Positions 37,029 through 46,336 of a DNA stretch of 64,000 bases are shown here, piece after piece. How positions within the stretch are numbered: the stretch's first letter is position 1; the number at the start of each line of letters is the position of its first letter. The notes under the pieces are model-generated. The model was not told the origin of the DNA and ran no database searches. It saw only the letters and a list, made by a program, of their open reading frames with translations. A program made the translations under genes and the position numbers. The stretch comes from Streptomyces sp. NBC_01217 (GTDB lineage Bacteria; Actinomycetota; Actinomycetes; Streptomycetales; Streptomycetaceae), in contig NZ_CP108538.1 of NCBI RefSeq assembly GCF_035994185.1, forward strand, positions 5,557,501-5,621,500. Direction: 5' to 3'.

Positions 37029-38582
37029 ATGACGAAAGCCCGCACCCGTTGGCCACGGCAGCGTGACGCGGAGGACTCGCTCCCGCCCGAAGGCGGTACG
37101 TCCCACCTCGCCACGGTCCGGCCGACGGAACTGGAGACCTGCCTGCGCGCCTGCGCCGCGCACAGCGGGAAGCTGGTCGCCGGGCTCGACCGGCGGCGTA
37201 CGGCACTCGCGGAGGCCCTGCGGAATCTGCTGGCCACCCACGCCACGATGGAGCAGACGTCCTCCGGGGCCTCCCCGATCCCGCTGCTGCGGCGCACCGC
37301 CAAGGGCGGTTCGGGTTCCGCTCTGGTGCTCGGCGACGAGCTGCTCGACCCGCTGCTCGCGGTCGGCAACAAGGCGCTGGACTGCGGTTACGAGGACGAG
37401 CTGAAGCTCGCGATCCTCATCACGGACACCGTGCTCACCCAGCGCAAGCGCTCCCGGGCGGGCTGGCGGCTGCGGGCCCGGACGCTGGAGGCGATGGGCG
37501 CGGAGACCGCCGCAGTCGAGGCGTACGGGCACTACCTCGACCTCACCGACGAGGACGGCTTCGGGGTCGCGGCGAAGACGGCCGGGCTGCGGGTGGGCGC
37601 GGAGCGCCAGAGCGAGCTGCTGCGGAAGCTGGAGCGCGACTGCCCCGAGGCCGCGGCTTTCGTCGGCCGGTCCGTCACCGAGTCCTGGGCCGAGGGCCTG
37701 GCGCTGCAGGGGCGGGGGGACTGGAACGAGGCACGGCCCCGGCTGATCGGCGCACTTCTGACCCAGGACCGGGTCGGTGCGCCGGTACCGGAGATCCAGG
37801 AGGCCCTGGCCCAGTACCTCGGCCTCGCGCTGGAGGTCAGCGGCGTGGCGGGCAGCGGCGGCAGTCCCCGCGGCAACGCGGGCACCGGCGATCTCGCCCT
37901 CCTCACGGACCTCATCGCGCTCTACGCCGAGCAGCGCCGGACGCGGATGCGCGGCCCGATCGTCGACCCCACCTTCGGCGGCGTCGAATGGACCACGCTC
38001 GGCGAGTTCCGTAACCGCATCGCGGGCAAGTCGATCTGCCTGATCGCCAACTCGCAGCGTGTCGGGACCGGTTCGATGGGTGCCGAGATCGATGCGTACG
38101 ACCTGGTCGTCCGCTTCAACTCGTACAAGATCGACCCGTCGGCGACCGGCAAGCGCACCGACATCCACGCCACTATCCACAAGCACGGCTTCAACTGGAA
38201 CCAGAAGGTCCACACCCGGCTGGTCTTCGGTGGCGTCTCCGGCGACTGGAAGTACTCGCTGCGCAACCGGCTGGTGCCGGGCGCCCAGCAGTACCTCGGC
38301 GACGAATCGCTGCGCTGGCCGCTGCGCGACATCGGCAAGGTCGGCGCGGCTGTCTGGCCGGCCATCCCCACCAGCGGCTTCAACATGCTGTGGCTGCTGG
38401 ACTACCTGGACGTCAGCCCGCAGCTCGACCTGATCGGCTTCGACTTCTACGAGAGCGGCGCCTACCGGCTGCCCGCCGCGATGAAGATGCCCATCACCTC
38501 CGTGCATGAGTACACCAGCGAAAAGGCGTGGGTCATGGAACGCGCCCAGAGCGTCACCGATATGAGGATCCGACTGCGATGA
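37029..38582 (+). CDS. GT29 sialyltransferase-like protein
   Basis: Protein of 517 residues. The N-terminal 320 are helical and partly TPR-like (GWRLRARTLEAMGAETAAVEAYGHYL). The C-terminal domain has GT29 sialylmotifs: motif L at about 332-362 (CLIANSQRVGTGSMG, then IDAYDLVVRFN), motif S around 445 (PTSGFNMLWLLDYLD), and a His-x(4)-Glu VS-type motif near 493 (HEYTSEKA). GT29 enzymes transfer sialic acid from CMP donors and are best known from animals. The start is ATG 37029, with GGAG five bases upstream. It overlaps the next gene by ATGA. A CMP-nonulosonate synthetase in the same locus supports the assignment. Confidence 0.85.
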   Translation: MTKARTRWPRQRDAEDSLPPEGGTSHLATVRPTELETCLRACAAHSGKLVAGLDRRRTALAEALRNLLATHATMEQTSSGASPIPLLRRTAKGGSGSALVLGDELLDPLLAVGNKALDCGYEDELKLAILITDTVLTQRKRSRAGWRLRARTLEAMGAETAAVEAYGHYLDLTDEDGFGVAAKTAGLRVGAERQSELLRKLERDCPEAAAFVGRSVTESWAEGLALQGRGDWNEARPRLIGALLTQDRVGAPVPEIQEALAQYLGLALEVSGVAGSGGSPRGNAGTGDLALLTDLIALYAEQRRTRMRGPIVDPTFGGVEWTTLGEFRNRIAGKSICLIANSQRVGTGSMGAEIDAYDLVVRFNSYKIDPSATGKRTDIHATIHKHGFNWNQKVHTRLVFGGVSGDWKYSLRNRLVPGAQQYLGDESLRWPLRDIGKVGAAVWPAIPTSGFNMLWLLDYLDVSPQLDLIGFDFYESGAYRLPAAMKMPITSVHEYTSEKAWVMERAQSVTDMRIRLR

Positions 38583-40927
38583 CGACGACGCCCACTACGA
38601 CCGACGCACCCGCACCACAGGCCCCCGCCCCCGCGAACGCACTCACCGGCAAGCGCCGCGTCGCCTTCGCGAGCTTCGTGGACGAGAACTATCTGCCCGG
38701 CTTCCTCGCCCTGCTGCGCAGCCTCGCCCTGTCCAACCCGGCGGTCTGCGAGGACTTCATCGTCCTGCACGACGGGCTGCGCCCCGCCTCCGTCGCACAG
38801 ATCCGGGCGCTGCACCCGCGCATCGACTTCCGCCAGGTCGACGCCGCGCACTACGACACGTACGCCAAGGGCGACCAGGACAACTACCTGGTGCGCAAGG
38901 CGTACTTCATCCTTGATGTCTTCCGGGTGCGCGACTACGACACCGTGATCACCCTGGACACCGACATGGTGGTCCTCGACGATCTGGGCGACCTGCTGAC
39001 GCTGCGCGACGGCCTTGCCGCCGTTCCGCAGTTCTTCTACGGGCAGCACAAGCTCAACAGCGGGCTGCTGGTCATCCAGCGCGAGTATCTGAGCGACGAG
39101 TTCTGCGCGAAGATCGACGACGTCGGCCGCAAGGGCACGTACGAACTCGACAAGCACGACCAGGGCATCCTGAACGCCGTGCTCGACGGTGACTTCGTGC
39201 AGCTCGACGCCCGCTACAACTTCGTCAAGCGGCGGCTCTCCGGCGACCTCCCGGTGCCCGACACCACCGCGATCCTGCACTTCACCGGTCGGCACAAGCC
39301 GTGGCAGGGCGGCGAGGCCGGCTACGGCCGGGCCGAGGACCGCTGGCGCGAATTCGAACTGTCCGACGCCGAGTTCCACGCCGCGTACCTGGCGCTGCCC
39401 GGCGCCAAGCACCACGACCTGCTGGTGCACTACGGCACCGCGCACGTCCGGCGCACCGCCGACCCCGAGAGCGCCCGCCGGGTCGCCGCCGCGCACATCG
39501 GCGCCGGTGAGTACCAGGAGGCGGCCGACCTGCTCGGCGGCGTCCGGATCCCCGTCGACGAGGCCTGGTCGCACGAGGTGCTCGGCCACGCGCTGATGAG
39601 CGTCTCCCGCTACGAGGAGGCCCGCGCCCAGCTCCTGCTGGCCGGCGCCGCCCCCAACCGGGCCGCGACCGCCTTCTCGCGCCTCGCCCAGATCGCCTGG
39701 ATCCACGGCGACGACGCCACCGCCGCGCAGTACGCCCTCGAAGGGCTCGGCGTCGACCCGACCCACCGGGCGAACCGGCTGATGTACCAGCGGACCAAGG
39801 ACGTTGCCATTCCCGTCGAGGGACCGGCCGCCGAGCAGCTCGCGCACGTCGCCTTCTACATGGACCGGCAGGGCAACGCCGGGGACAAGCTGCTCCCGGA
39901 GAGCGTCCGGTTGGCCTTCGGCCGCGACACCGGCCCGGCCCGCTGGCACTCCGTCCACGCCCACCGGCTCTTCGACGAGGCCGCACTGGAACGGGTCAAC
40001 GCCCGCCGCGGACTGGTCATCGGCGGCGGTGGCCTCTTCATCCCGGACACCGCGCCGAACGGCAACAGCGGCTGGCAGTGGAACGTCCCCGACGAACTGC
40101 TGGACCGGATCGACGTACCCGTCATGGTGTACGCGGTCGGGTTCAACGCCTTCGACGGCCAGGCGTACGGCCACGGCCGGGACCGGTTCCTCTCCTCCCT
40201 GCGGAAGCTGGTGGAGCGCGCCTCGTTCTTCGGGCTGCGCAACCACGGCTCGATCGAGAAGGTCCGCGAGCTGCTGCCGGCGTCGCTGCACGACAAGGTC
40301 CGCTTCCAGCCCTGCCCGACCACGGTCACCCGGCAGCTGGTGGACGGCTGGACCGACCCCGTACAGCGCGAGAACACCGTGCTCATCAACGCCGCGTACG
40401 ACCGTTCCGGGCTCCGCTTCGGCCACGACTACGCGCACTTCCTCGCCGAGATGGCCACTGCGGTGAAGGAGCTTGGCAAGCGCGCCGAGGTGCAGTGCGT
40501 GGCCCACTCGCTGGACGACGAACGCATCGCCTTCGACCTGCGGCGCGAGCACGGCATCGCGCTGCCGGTGATCCCGATGTACGACTTCGAGAACGACGAG
40601 ATCCGGGCCACGTATGCCCGGACCAAGCTGGTCATCGGGATGCGCGGGCACGCGGGCATGATCCCGTTCGGCTGCGGTACGCCGATCATCAGCCTGATCT
40701 CGCACCCGAAGATGGCGTACTTCCTGTCCGACATGGAGCGGCCCGAGTGGGGCATCTCCGTCCATGACCGGCACCTCGGCGCACGGCTCGTGGAGCGGGC
40801 GGCCGGGCTGCTGGACAACCATGCGGCGGCGGTGGCCGATGTGCACGGGCGGCAGCAGGAACTGTGGAAGGTCACCGAGGCGAACGCGGCGGACCTCCGG
40901 GTGATTCAGGGAGGCGTGCGCGTCTGA
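38579..40927 (+). CDS. GT8-type glycosyltransferase fused to polysaccharide pyruvyltransferase
   Basis: A two-enzyme fusion of 782 residues. Residues about 20-265 are a GT-A fold of GT8 type with the metal-binding DTD (Asp127-Asp129) and an HKLNSGLLVI segment. A TPR-like helical middle (about 300-415) follows. From about 425 there is a PF04230-type pyruvyltransferase: QGNAGDKLLPES, GGGGLF and GMRGHAGMIPFGCGTPIISL. It would add a sugar and a pyruvate ketal to the same glycan. The start overlaps the GT29 stop by ATGA. Its stop codon is part of a large terminator hairpin. Confidence 0.87.
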   Translation: MTTTPTTTDAPAPQAPAPANALTGKRRVAFASFVDENYLPGFLALLRSLALSNPAVCEDFIVLHDGLRPASVAQIRALHPRIDFRQVDAAHYDTYAKGDQDNYLVRKAYFILDVFRVRDYDTVITLDTDMVVLDDLGDLLTLRDGLAAVPQFFYGQHKLNSGLLVIQREYLSDEFCAKIDDVGRKGTYELDKHDQGILNAVLDGDFVQLDARYNFVKRRLSGDLPVPDTTAILHFTGRHKPWQGGEAGYGRAEDRWREFELSDAEFHAAYLALPGAKHHDLLVHYGTAHVRRTADPESARRVAAAHIGAGEYQEAADLLGGVRIPVDEAWSHEVLGHALMSVSRYEEARAQLLLAGAAPNRAATAFSRLAQIAWIHGDDATAAQYALEGLGVDPTHRANRLMYQRTKDVAIPVEGPAAEQLAHVAFYMDRQGNAGDKLLPESVRLAFGRDTGPARWHSVHAHRLFDEAALERVNARRGLVIGGGGLFIPDTAPNGNSGWQWNVPDELLDRIDVPVMVYAVGFNAFDGQAYGHGRDRFLSSLRKLVERASFFGLRNHGSIEKVRELLPASLHDKVRFQPCPTTVTRQLVDGWTDPVQRENTVLINAAYDRSGLRFGHDYAHFLAEMATAVKELGKRAEVQCVAHSLDDERIAFDLRREHGIALPVIPMYDFENDEIRATYARTKLVIGMRGHAGMIPFGCGTPIISLISHPKMAYFLSDMERPEWGISVHDRHLGARLVERAAGLLDNHAAAVADVHGRQQELWKVTEANAADLRVIQGGVRV

Positions 40928-40986
40928 CGACACGACGAAGGGGGCGGGGTGCCGACCGGGCACCCCGCCCCCTTCGTCGTGTCGTC
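40926..40986. terminator. bidirectional terminator with 28-bp perfect stem
   Basis: Arms 40926-40953 and 40959-40986 are exact complements over 28 bases around a GACCG loop. The 5' arm begins inside the TGA of the fusion gene. The opposing gene stops at 41067, so one structure can end both transcripts. The rest of the gap up to 41066 is GC-rich and holds nothing else seen. Confidence 0.85.
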
Positions 40987-41066
40987 GACCGCCGGGCGGG
41001 CTCGAAGCCCGCCCGGCCGATCGACGGCAGTGGCCCCGGTCGACGGGCCGGGCCTCCGGTGGCCGC

Positions 41067-42440
41067 CTACCGTCGCACAACCCTCCGCAACGACTTCGCC
41101 CGCCGCGCGACCCTGCGCACCGCGGCATTCCGCGGCAGGAACGCGAACTGCGCTGGAACCCCGCCGGGCAGCCCCAGCGACGTCAGCCGCTTGCGCTTGA
41201 AGTAGCGCCAGGTCGTGGCTGTGAGATGGGCGGAGAGATACCGCTCAGCGGCCGAGCGCAGATTCGGATAGATCTTCGGCTGCATCGTGAAGCCGACCGC
41301 GGTGATCAGTTCGTTCAACTCGGCCGGCGCCACCACGACCGTTTCCGTGGCCGTTCCCCGGCCGCCGAGCCCCGGCACCACCGCGTCCACCAGCGTGACC
41401 GGAACCCGGTTGCTGTTCTCGAACGGGGACAGCCGCTCCAGCAGCGTCTCTGTACCGACCCGTGCCACCGGCAGCCCGTAGAACGCGGACGCGGTGAGCA
41501 GCGCGGTTGAGAAGCAGCCGACGACCAGCGCCGGCCGCATCCGCTGGTACAGCACCTCGGCGAGGACCGGCGCGGTCAGCACCCCCGAGTCCAGCACGGT
41601 CAGCTCCGCACCGAGTTTCGCCGCCTCCGTCTCCATCGCCTGCGACCACTGGGCCGGGGCCGTCGGATGCGGCTTGAACACCAGGCGGGTGTGGCCGAGT
41701 CCGACCGCGCCGCGCATCATCCGCAGGTGCAGCTCCTCCTCCTCCGTCGCGCTGATCAGGCCGAGCGCGGAGAGGTACTGGCCGAGCAGCAGCGCGGGCG
41801 CGTCCACGGACGGCACGCTCGCTGCGACATCGTGCGCGTCGCCCAGTTCACCGAGCACCTTGAGGAACGCCTCGGTCGGCACGATCTGCGACGCCACGCC
41901 GAACTCCGTGAGCAGCAACGGCTTCAGCCCCGGCACGAGGTCGAGGTGGAGCAGCCGCCGCACCCGGGTGCCGATCAGCGGGTCGATCTTGTTCCTGGTC
42001 GGGCCATAGCTCATCAGCCCGTCCGCGTACACGTCGATCGGTACGCCGGTGAAGATCTCGGCGATCGCCATCGCCGGGTTGACCTGGATCGACTCGATGG
42101 CGAGCTCGATGTCGTCGTCGCCGAGTCCCCAGGCGAGGCGCAGATGCCGCTCCCACAGCGGTACGTCGTCGGGGCGCGGGGCCCAGCCGCTCGGGTGATG
42201 GGGGGCGATGGTCGCGTTCCACGACACGATGTCGTCGAACCGGCCGCGCAACGCGTCGAAACCGGGCATCGCGTCGACGGCGGGTGTCGTCTCCGGGATC
42301 GCCGCGTTGTTCGAGACGAGCAGGATGCGGCGATCGGCGTCCGCGAAGACGCCCGCGTCCAGGGCGGCGGCGAGCGTGGCCGCGCCGTACAGGGTGGAGG
42401 CGAAAAAGATCTGTGTCGTACGGGTCCGGATGCTGCTCAT
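41067..42440 (-). CDS. polysialyltransferase-family glycosyltransferase
   Basis: Protein of 457 residues resembling the alpha-2,8-polysialyltransferase family (PF07388, GT-B fold). The nucleotide-binding signature is LVFKPHPTAPAQW (His-Pro motif), and the later GCFSTALLTASAFYGLPV serine/threonine loop fits bacterial sialyltransferase-type GT-B enzymes. The C terminus is very basic (RRVARRAKSLRRVVRR), suggesting membrane contact. The start is ATG 42440, with AAGGAGG upstream, overlapping the GT2 stop by ATGA. It is predicted to extend or cap a nonulosonic-acid chain. Confidence 0.82.
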   Translation of the reverse strand: MSSIRTRTTQIFFASTLYGAATLAAALDAGVFADADRRILLVSNNAAIPETTPAVDAMPGFDALRGRFDDIVSWNATIAPHHPSGWAPRPDDVPLWERHLRLAWGLGDDDIELAIESIQVNPAMAIAEIFTGVPIDVYADGLMSYGPTRNKIDPLIGTRVRRLLHLDLVPGLKPLLLTEFGVASQIVPTEAFLKVLGELGDAHDVAASVPSVDAPALLLGQYLSALGLISATEEEELHLRMMRGAVGLGHTRLVFKPHPTAPAQWSQAMETEAAKLGAELTVLDSGVLTAPVLAEVLYQRMRPALVVGCFSTALLTASAFYGLPVARVGTETLLERLSPFENSNRVPVTLVDAVVPGLGGRGTATETVVVAPAELNELITAVGFTMQPKIYPNLRSAAERYLSAHLTATTWRYFKRKRLTSLGLPGGVPAQFAFLPRNAAVRRVARRAKSLRRVVRR

Positions 42441-43420
42441 GCGGCCGCCACCTCCTTCGCGGTGACGGGCCGGCGGCGCAGCCGGCGCAGCAGGGTCGCG
42501 CGCTGCAGGTCCATCGAGTCGAGGGCGTCGTCCAGCACGTCCTGCGGCATCCGCTTGAGCGCTCCGGCGCTCATCGTTTTCAGGGCACGGGCCACAGAAG
42601 GTTCGAACCTTTCCATCGAACTCATGTGATGCGAAATGATTGCGCAATAGGTACGGACCGCTTTCGGCAGGAGTGCCTGCGCGTCGCGGTCCGTCGCTGT
42701 TTCCCGTACGACTTGGTCGAATGAGCGAATGAAATCGAGCTGGCGCACGTCGCCGATCTGGGTCAGTGACGAGGCGACGCCACGCCGGTAGAAAATGCCG
42801 AGAAGCCCCAGCACCGCAAAGGAATCCGCCTCGCGGTGCAGCCGCCAGATCCACGGCCGGTCCTCGGCGGTGCGCAGACCGTCCGTGAAGTGCAGCAGCC
42901 CGCGGTCCAGGAGCCGCCGGTGGTAGAGGCCTGCCCAGGCGTACGGATAGTCGACCGAGGTGGTGCGACCGGCGGGCAGGATCGCGTCCCGCGGGTCCAT
43001 GACCTCGCCCCTGCGGCCGTGCGGGACGCGGTGGACGGTGCGGGTCCTGCCGTCGGCCTGGACATGGTCGGTACGGACGAAGTCGCAGCCCAGCGCCTCG
43101 GTACGGGCGAGCAGGTCGGCGTAGAAGCCGGGGGCCAGCCAGTCGTCGCCGTCGAGGAAGGCGAGGTACTCACCGCGGGCCGCGTCCAGACCGGTGTTCC
43201 GGGCGGTGGCCAGTCCGCCGTTCTGCTTGTGTCTGCGTACGACCACCCCCGGAATCTCGTCCTCGGCGCGGCGGAGTATGTCCGCGGTCCCGTCGGTCGA
43301 ACAGTCGTCGACGAGGATGAATTCGAAGTCCTCGCGGGCGTTGGCCCGCAGGCTTCTCACGGTGTCGGGGGCGTATGTCTGCACGTTGTAGAACGGCACG
43401 ATGACGGAGAGCTTAACCAC
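42437..43420 (-). CDS. GT2 family glycosyltransferase
   Basis: Protein of 327 residues with an N-terminal GT-A domain: KLSVIVPFYNVQTYAPDTV, EFILVDDCSTDGT and GEYLAFLDGDDWLAPG, the last holding the DxD metal site. The C-terminal 120 residues are helical, as in TagF/wall-polymer-type GT2 proteins. It transfers a sugar from an NDP donor in the cytoplasm. GTG 43420 follows AAGGG. It is the first gene of the leftward pair and divergent from the DUF6716 gene; 43421-43629 holds their promoters, with an AT-rich stretch at 43480-43620. Confidence 0.9.
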   Translation of the reverse strand: MVKLSVIVPFYNVQTYAPDTVRSLRANAREDFEFILVDDCSTDGTADILRRAEDEIPGVVVRRHKQNGGLATARNTGLDAARGEYLAFLDGDDWLAPGFYADLLARTEALGCDFVRTDHVQADGRTRTVHRVPHGRRGEVMDPRDAILPAGRTTSVDYPYAWAGLYHRRLLDRGLLHFTDGLRTAEDRPWIWRLHREADSFAVLGLLGIFYRRGVASSLTQIGDVRQLDFIRSFDQVVRETATDRDAQALLPKAVRTYCAIISHHMSSMERFEPSVARALKTMSAGALKRMPQDVLDDALDSMDLQRATLLRRLRRRPVTAKEVAAA

Positions 43421-43629
43421 CCTTCACACGCTAGGGGGGCGCTCGTCATTTGCCCTGGCCCCAGGAGGGACGGCAGGTGAACGACGAATGTCGGAATGAT
43501 GAACTGGTCCAAATCCGGGAGGGTTACGGGGCATTTGGGGAGCTGATTAGCCAACAGTCGGCGGGCTGTTAACCATCTGTTGCCGTCGCGTTGGGCCGCC
43601 AATCGAAATGCCTTCCTAACTTCTAGGAC

Positions 43630-44988
43630 GTGCCCCCACGTACCAGCAAAACGACGGCTCTCCGGGTAGCCGTACTCGCCGACTCGGACACCCGGTGGAA
43701 ATGGGGCGCGCTCACCGCGCGCCGCCTGACCACCGGGGCCCCGGACGCGTCCCGGGCAGCGGACCGGCCGGTCGAGATCAGCGGACTCCTGCTGCGCGGC
43801 CGGGCCACCCCGACCCCGCGCCAGCTCGCCGAGGTCGGCGACGTCGGTATCGACGCCGACCGGGTGCGCGAGGTGACGGCCGTCGAATTCCTGCACACCG
43901 TGCGGGACGAGGGATACGACGTCGTCGTGCTCGCCCTGGTCGGGGGAGCCGTCCAGGCCATGCTGCACGGCCTCGCCGCGCTGCGGCTGCCCGCCAGGCC
44001 CGTCGTCGTCACCGGCTATGTCGGAGTCGTCTACGAGAAGCTCGCCGACGGACTGCTGCTGAGGCACGGAGCGGACGTCGTCCTCGCCAACTCCCGCCAC
44101 GACGCGGAGCGTTTCCGCGCGGTGTACGAGGGAGTGGGCGCCGACGCATCGGCCGTCACAGAGGCCGCCCTGCCGTTCCTCGGCGGGGAGCCGCACCGCC
44201 CGCAGGAGGGCCGCGACACGGTCGTCTTCGCCGCACAGCCCTCCGTACCGGCCTCCCGCGCCGACCGTACGTATCTGCTGCGCAGGCTCGTCGAGCACGC
44301 CCGGCTGCACCCGGACCGCGAGGTGCTGCTGAAGCTGCGCTCCAAGCCCGGCGAGCACACCACGCACATCGAGGAACTCCCCTACCAGCGGCTCGCGGAG
44401 CGGCTGCCCGGCGGGCTGCCGCCCAACTTCCGTCTGGTGTACGGGCACATGGGCGAGGTCCTGGACCGTACCGACCTGCTGGTCACGGTCTCCTCGACCG
44501 CCGCGCTGGAGTCCCTGCACCGGCGCATCCCGACCGCGATCCTCAGCGACCTCGGCGTCCGCGAGGCGCTCGGCAACCACCACTTCGTCGGTTCCGGACT
44601 GCTCACCTCCTGGGACCACCTGGACGGCGGCTTCCGCCCGGAGCCCGACGGGGAATGGCTGGCCGGCCAGGGCGTCGCCGCCGACGGCACGTACGCCACG
44701 GCCTACGACAACGCCCGGGCCCGCGTCGCCGCCCTGCTCTCCGCCGCGCGCCTGCCCGACCTCGCCCCGTACTACACACCGGCCACCGCCCCCGGCTACC
44801 TCCCCGGCATCCTCGCCCGCCACCACCTGGCCCCCGACGGCCGGCCGCTGCCGGGCACCGACCGGCCGCGCGAGACCGGCGGGGTGCGCGGAGCGGTGCG
44901 CGAAGCGGTCCGGGAGGCGGCGCGGGGCGCGTACCGGCAGGGCGTCCAGAGGGTCGCCCCGGTCATCCGACGGATGGGCGAACTGTGA
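43630..44988 (+). CDS. DUF6716 putative glycosyltransferase
   Basis: Protein of 452 residues of an actinobacterial family annotated as DUF6716 putative glycosyltransferase. The GT-B look comes from LRVAVLADSDTRWKWGALTARR at the start, VLLKLRSKPGEHTTHIEELPYQRL in the middle and LLVTVSSTAALESLHRRIPTAI (a Ser-Ser-Thr nucleotide-binding loop) near residue 285. The C terminus is basic. GTG 43630 is the upstream start; the ribosome site is weak. The 3' end overlaps a GTG of the next gene by GTGA, which suggests coupling. Confidence 0.8.
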   Translation: MPPRTSKTTALRVAVLADSDTRWKWGALTARRLTTGAPDASRAADRPVEISGLLLRGRATPTPRQLAEVGDVGIDADRVREVTAVEFLHTVRDEGYDVVVLALVGGAVQAMLHGLAALRLPARPVVVTGYVGVVYEKLADGLLLRHGADVVLANSRHDAERFRAVYEGVGADASAVTEAALPFLGGEPHRPQEGRDTVVFAAQPSVPASRADRTYLLRRLVEHARLHPDREVLLKLRSKPGEHTTHIEELPYQRLAERLPGGLPPNFRLVYGHMGEVLDRTDLLVTVSSTAALESLHRRIPTAILSDLGVREALGNHHFVGSGLLTSWDHLDGGFRPEPDGEWLAGQGVAADGTYATAYDNARARVAALLSAARLPDLAPYYTPATAPGYLPGILARHHLAPDGRPLPGTDRPRETGGVRGAVREAVREAARGAYRQGVQRVAPVIRRMGEL

Positions 44989-45020
44989 CCACTTCCACCA
45001 CCACGACACCAGGAGCAGCG

Positions 45021-46253
45021 ATGACGCCGCCCACCGTGCTCGCCGTGATCCCCGCCCGCGGCGGATCCAAGGGCGTACCGGCCAAGAACCTTGCCCAGGT
45101 CGGCGGCGTACCGCTGGTCGCCCGCGCCGTGCGCGCCTGCCTGGCCTCCCGCGAGGTCACCGACGTCGTCGTGACGACCGACGACGCGGCCATCGCCGAC
45201 GCGGCCCGCGCCGCGGGCGTCACCCTGGGCGAGCCGGACCGCGTGCACATCGTGCAGCGCCCGGGGGCCATCGCCGGGGACAAGTCGAGCAGCGAGGACG
45301 CGGTGCTGCACGCCCTGGACGCGTACGAGGCGATGCACGACCGCACGGCCGACGTGGTGCTGCTGGTCCAGTGCACCAGCCCCTTCGTCGTACGCGAGGA
45401 CATCGACGGCGTCGCCGCGGCGGTCGCCCACGACGGCGCCGACACGGCGGTCACGGTCGCCCCCTTCCACGGCTTCATCTGGCGCGACGGCAGTGCGCTG
45501 GAGGAGGACAACTACGGGGTCAACCACGACAAGTCCGTCCGGCAGATGCGCCAGGACCGTCCCGAGGACCTGCTGGAGACCGGCACCGCGTACGCCATGA
45601 ACGCCGAGGGCTTCCGCACCCACCGCCACCGCTTCTTCGGCCACACCGCCCTGGTGCGCACCGACGCCGCGCGGGTCCTGGAGATCGACGACCCGCACGA
45701 CCTGGCCCGCGCCCGCGCCCTCGCACCGCTCCTGGACCCCTCGCCGCTGCCCACGCGCGAGGACATCGACGCGGTCGTCCTCGACTTCGACGGCACGCAG
45801 ACCGACGACCGGGTCCTCATCGACTCCGATGGACGCGAGACCGTCGCCGTGCACCGCGGCGACGGCCTGGGCATCGCGGCGCTGCGCAAGGCCGGGATGC
45901 CGCTGCTGATCCTGTCCACGGAACAGAACCCGGTCGTCGCGGCCCGCGCCCACAAGCTCCAGATCCCGGTCCTGCACGGCATCGACCGCAAGGACCTGGC
46001 ACTCAAGCAGTGGTGCGACGAACAGTCCATCGCTCCCGAGCGCGTCCTCTACGTCGGCAACGACGTCAACGACCTGCCGTGCTTCGCCCTCGCCGGCTGG
46101 CCCGTCGCGGTCGCCAGCGCCCATGACTCGGTACGTGCCGCGGCGCGTGCCGTCACGACCACCCCCGGCGGCTTCGGCGCCATCCGCGAGATCGCGGCCT
46201 GGCTGCTGGGCCCCGCCCTCACGACCACAACACCCGCTCGGTCCCCCGAGTAA
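45021..46253 (+). CDS. CMP-nonulosonate (acylneuraminate) cytidylyltransferase fused to HAD phosphatase
   Basis: Fusion of 410 residues. Residues 1-230 are a NeuA-type cytidylyltransferase: VLAVIPARGGSKGVPAKNL, SSEDAVLHAL and VLLVQCTSPFV. From about 250 there is a KdsC-like HAD phosphatase with LDFDGTQTDD (Asp255, Asp257), RGDGLGIAALRKAG and YVGNDVNDLPCFALAG. It would dephosphorylate a nonulosonate 9-phosphate and activate the sugar with CTP. ATG 45021 is chosen for its AGGAG site; GTG 44985 is in frame, overlaps the upstream stop and would add 12 residues. Confidence 0.87.
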   Translation: MTPPTVLAVIPARGGSKGVPAKNLAQVGGVPLVARAVRACLASREVTDVVVTTDDAAIADAARAAGVTLGEPDRVHIVQRPGAIAGDKSSSEDAVLHALDAYEAMHDRTADVVLLVQCTSPFVVREDIDGVAAAVAHDGADTAVTVAPFHGFIWRDGSALEEDNYGVNHDKSVRQMRQDRPEDLLETGTAYAMNAEGFRTHRHRFFGHTALVRTDAARVLEIDDPHDLARARALAPLLDPSPLPTREDIDAVVLDFDGTQTDDRVLIDSDGRETVAVHRGDGLGIAALRKAGMPLLILSTEQNPVVAARAHKLQIPVLHGIDRKDLALKQWCDEQSIAPERVLYVGNDVNDLPCFALAGWPVAVASAHDSVRAAARAVTTTPGGFGAIREIAAWLLGPALTTTTPARSPE

Positions 46254-46336
46254 CCCGAATGACCCAGGGGCCCCAAACCCCGAACACCCCAGGGCCCCCA
46301 AGCCCGCCAGTCCCACAAGCTAAGGAAACACATCTC

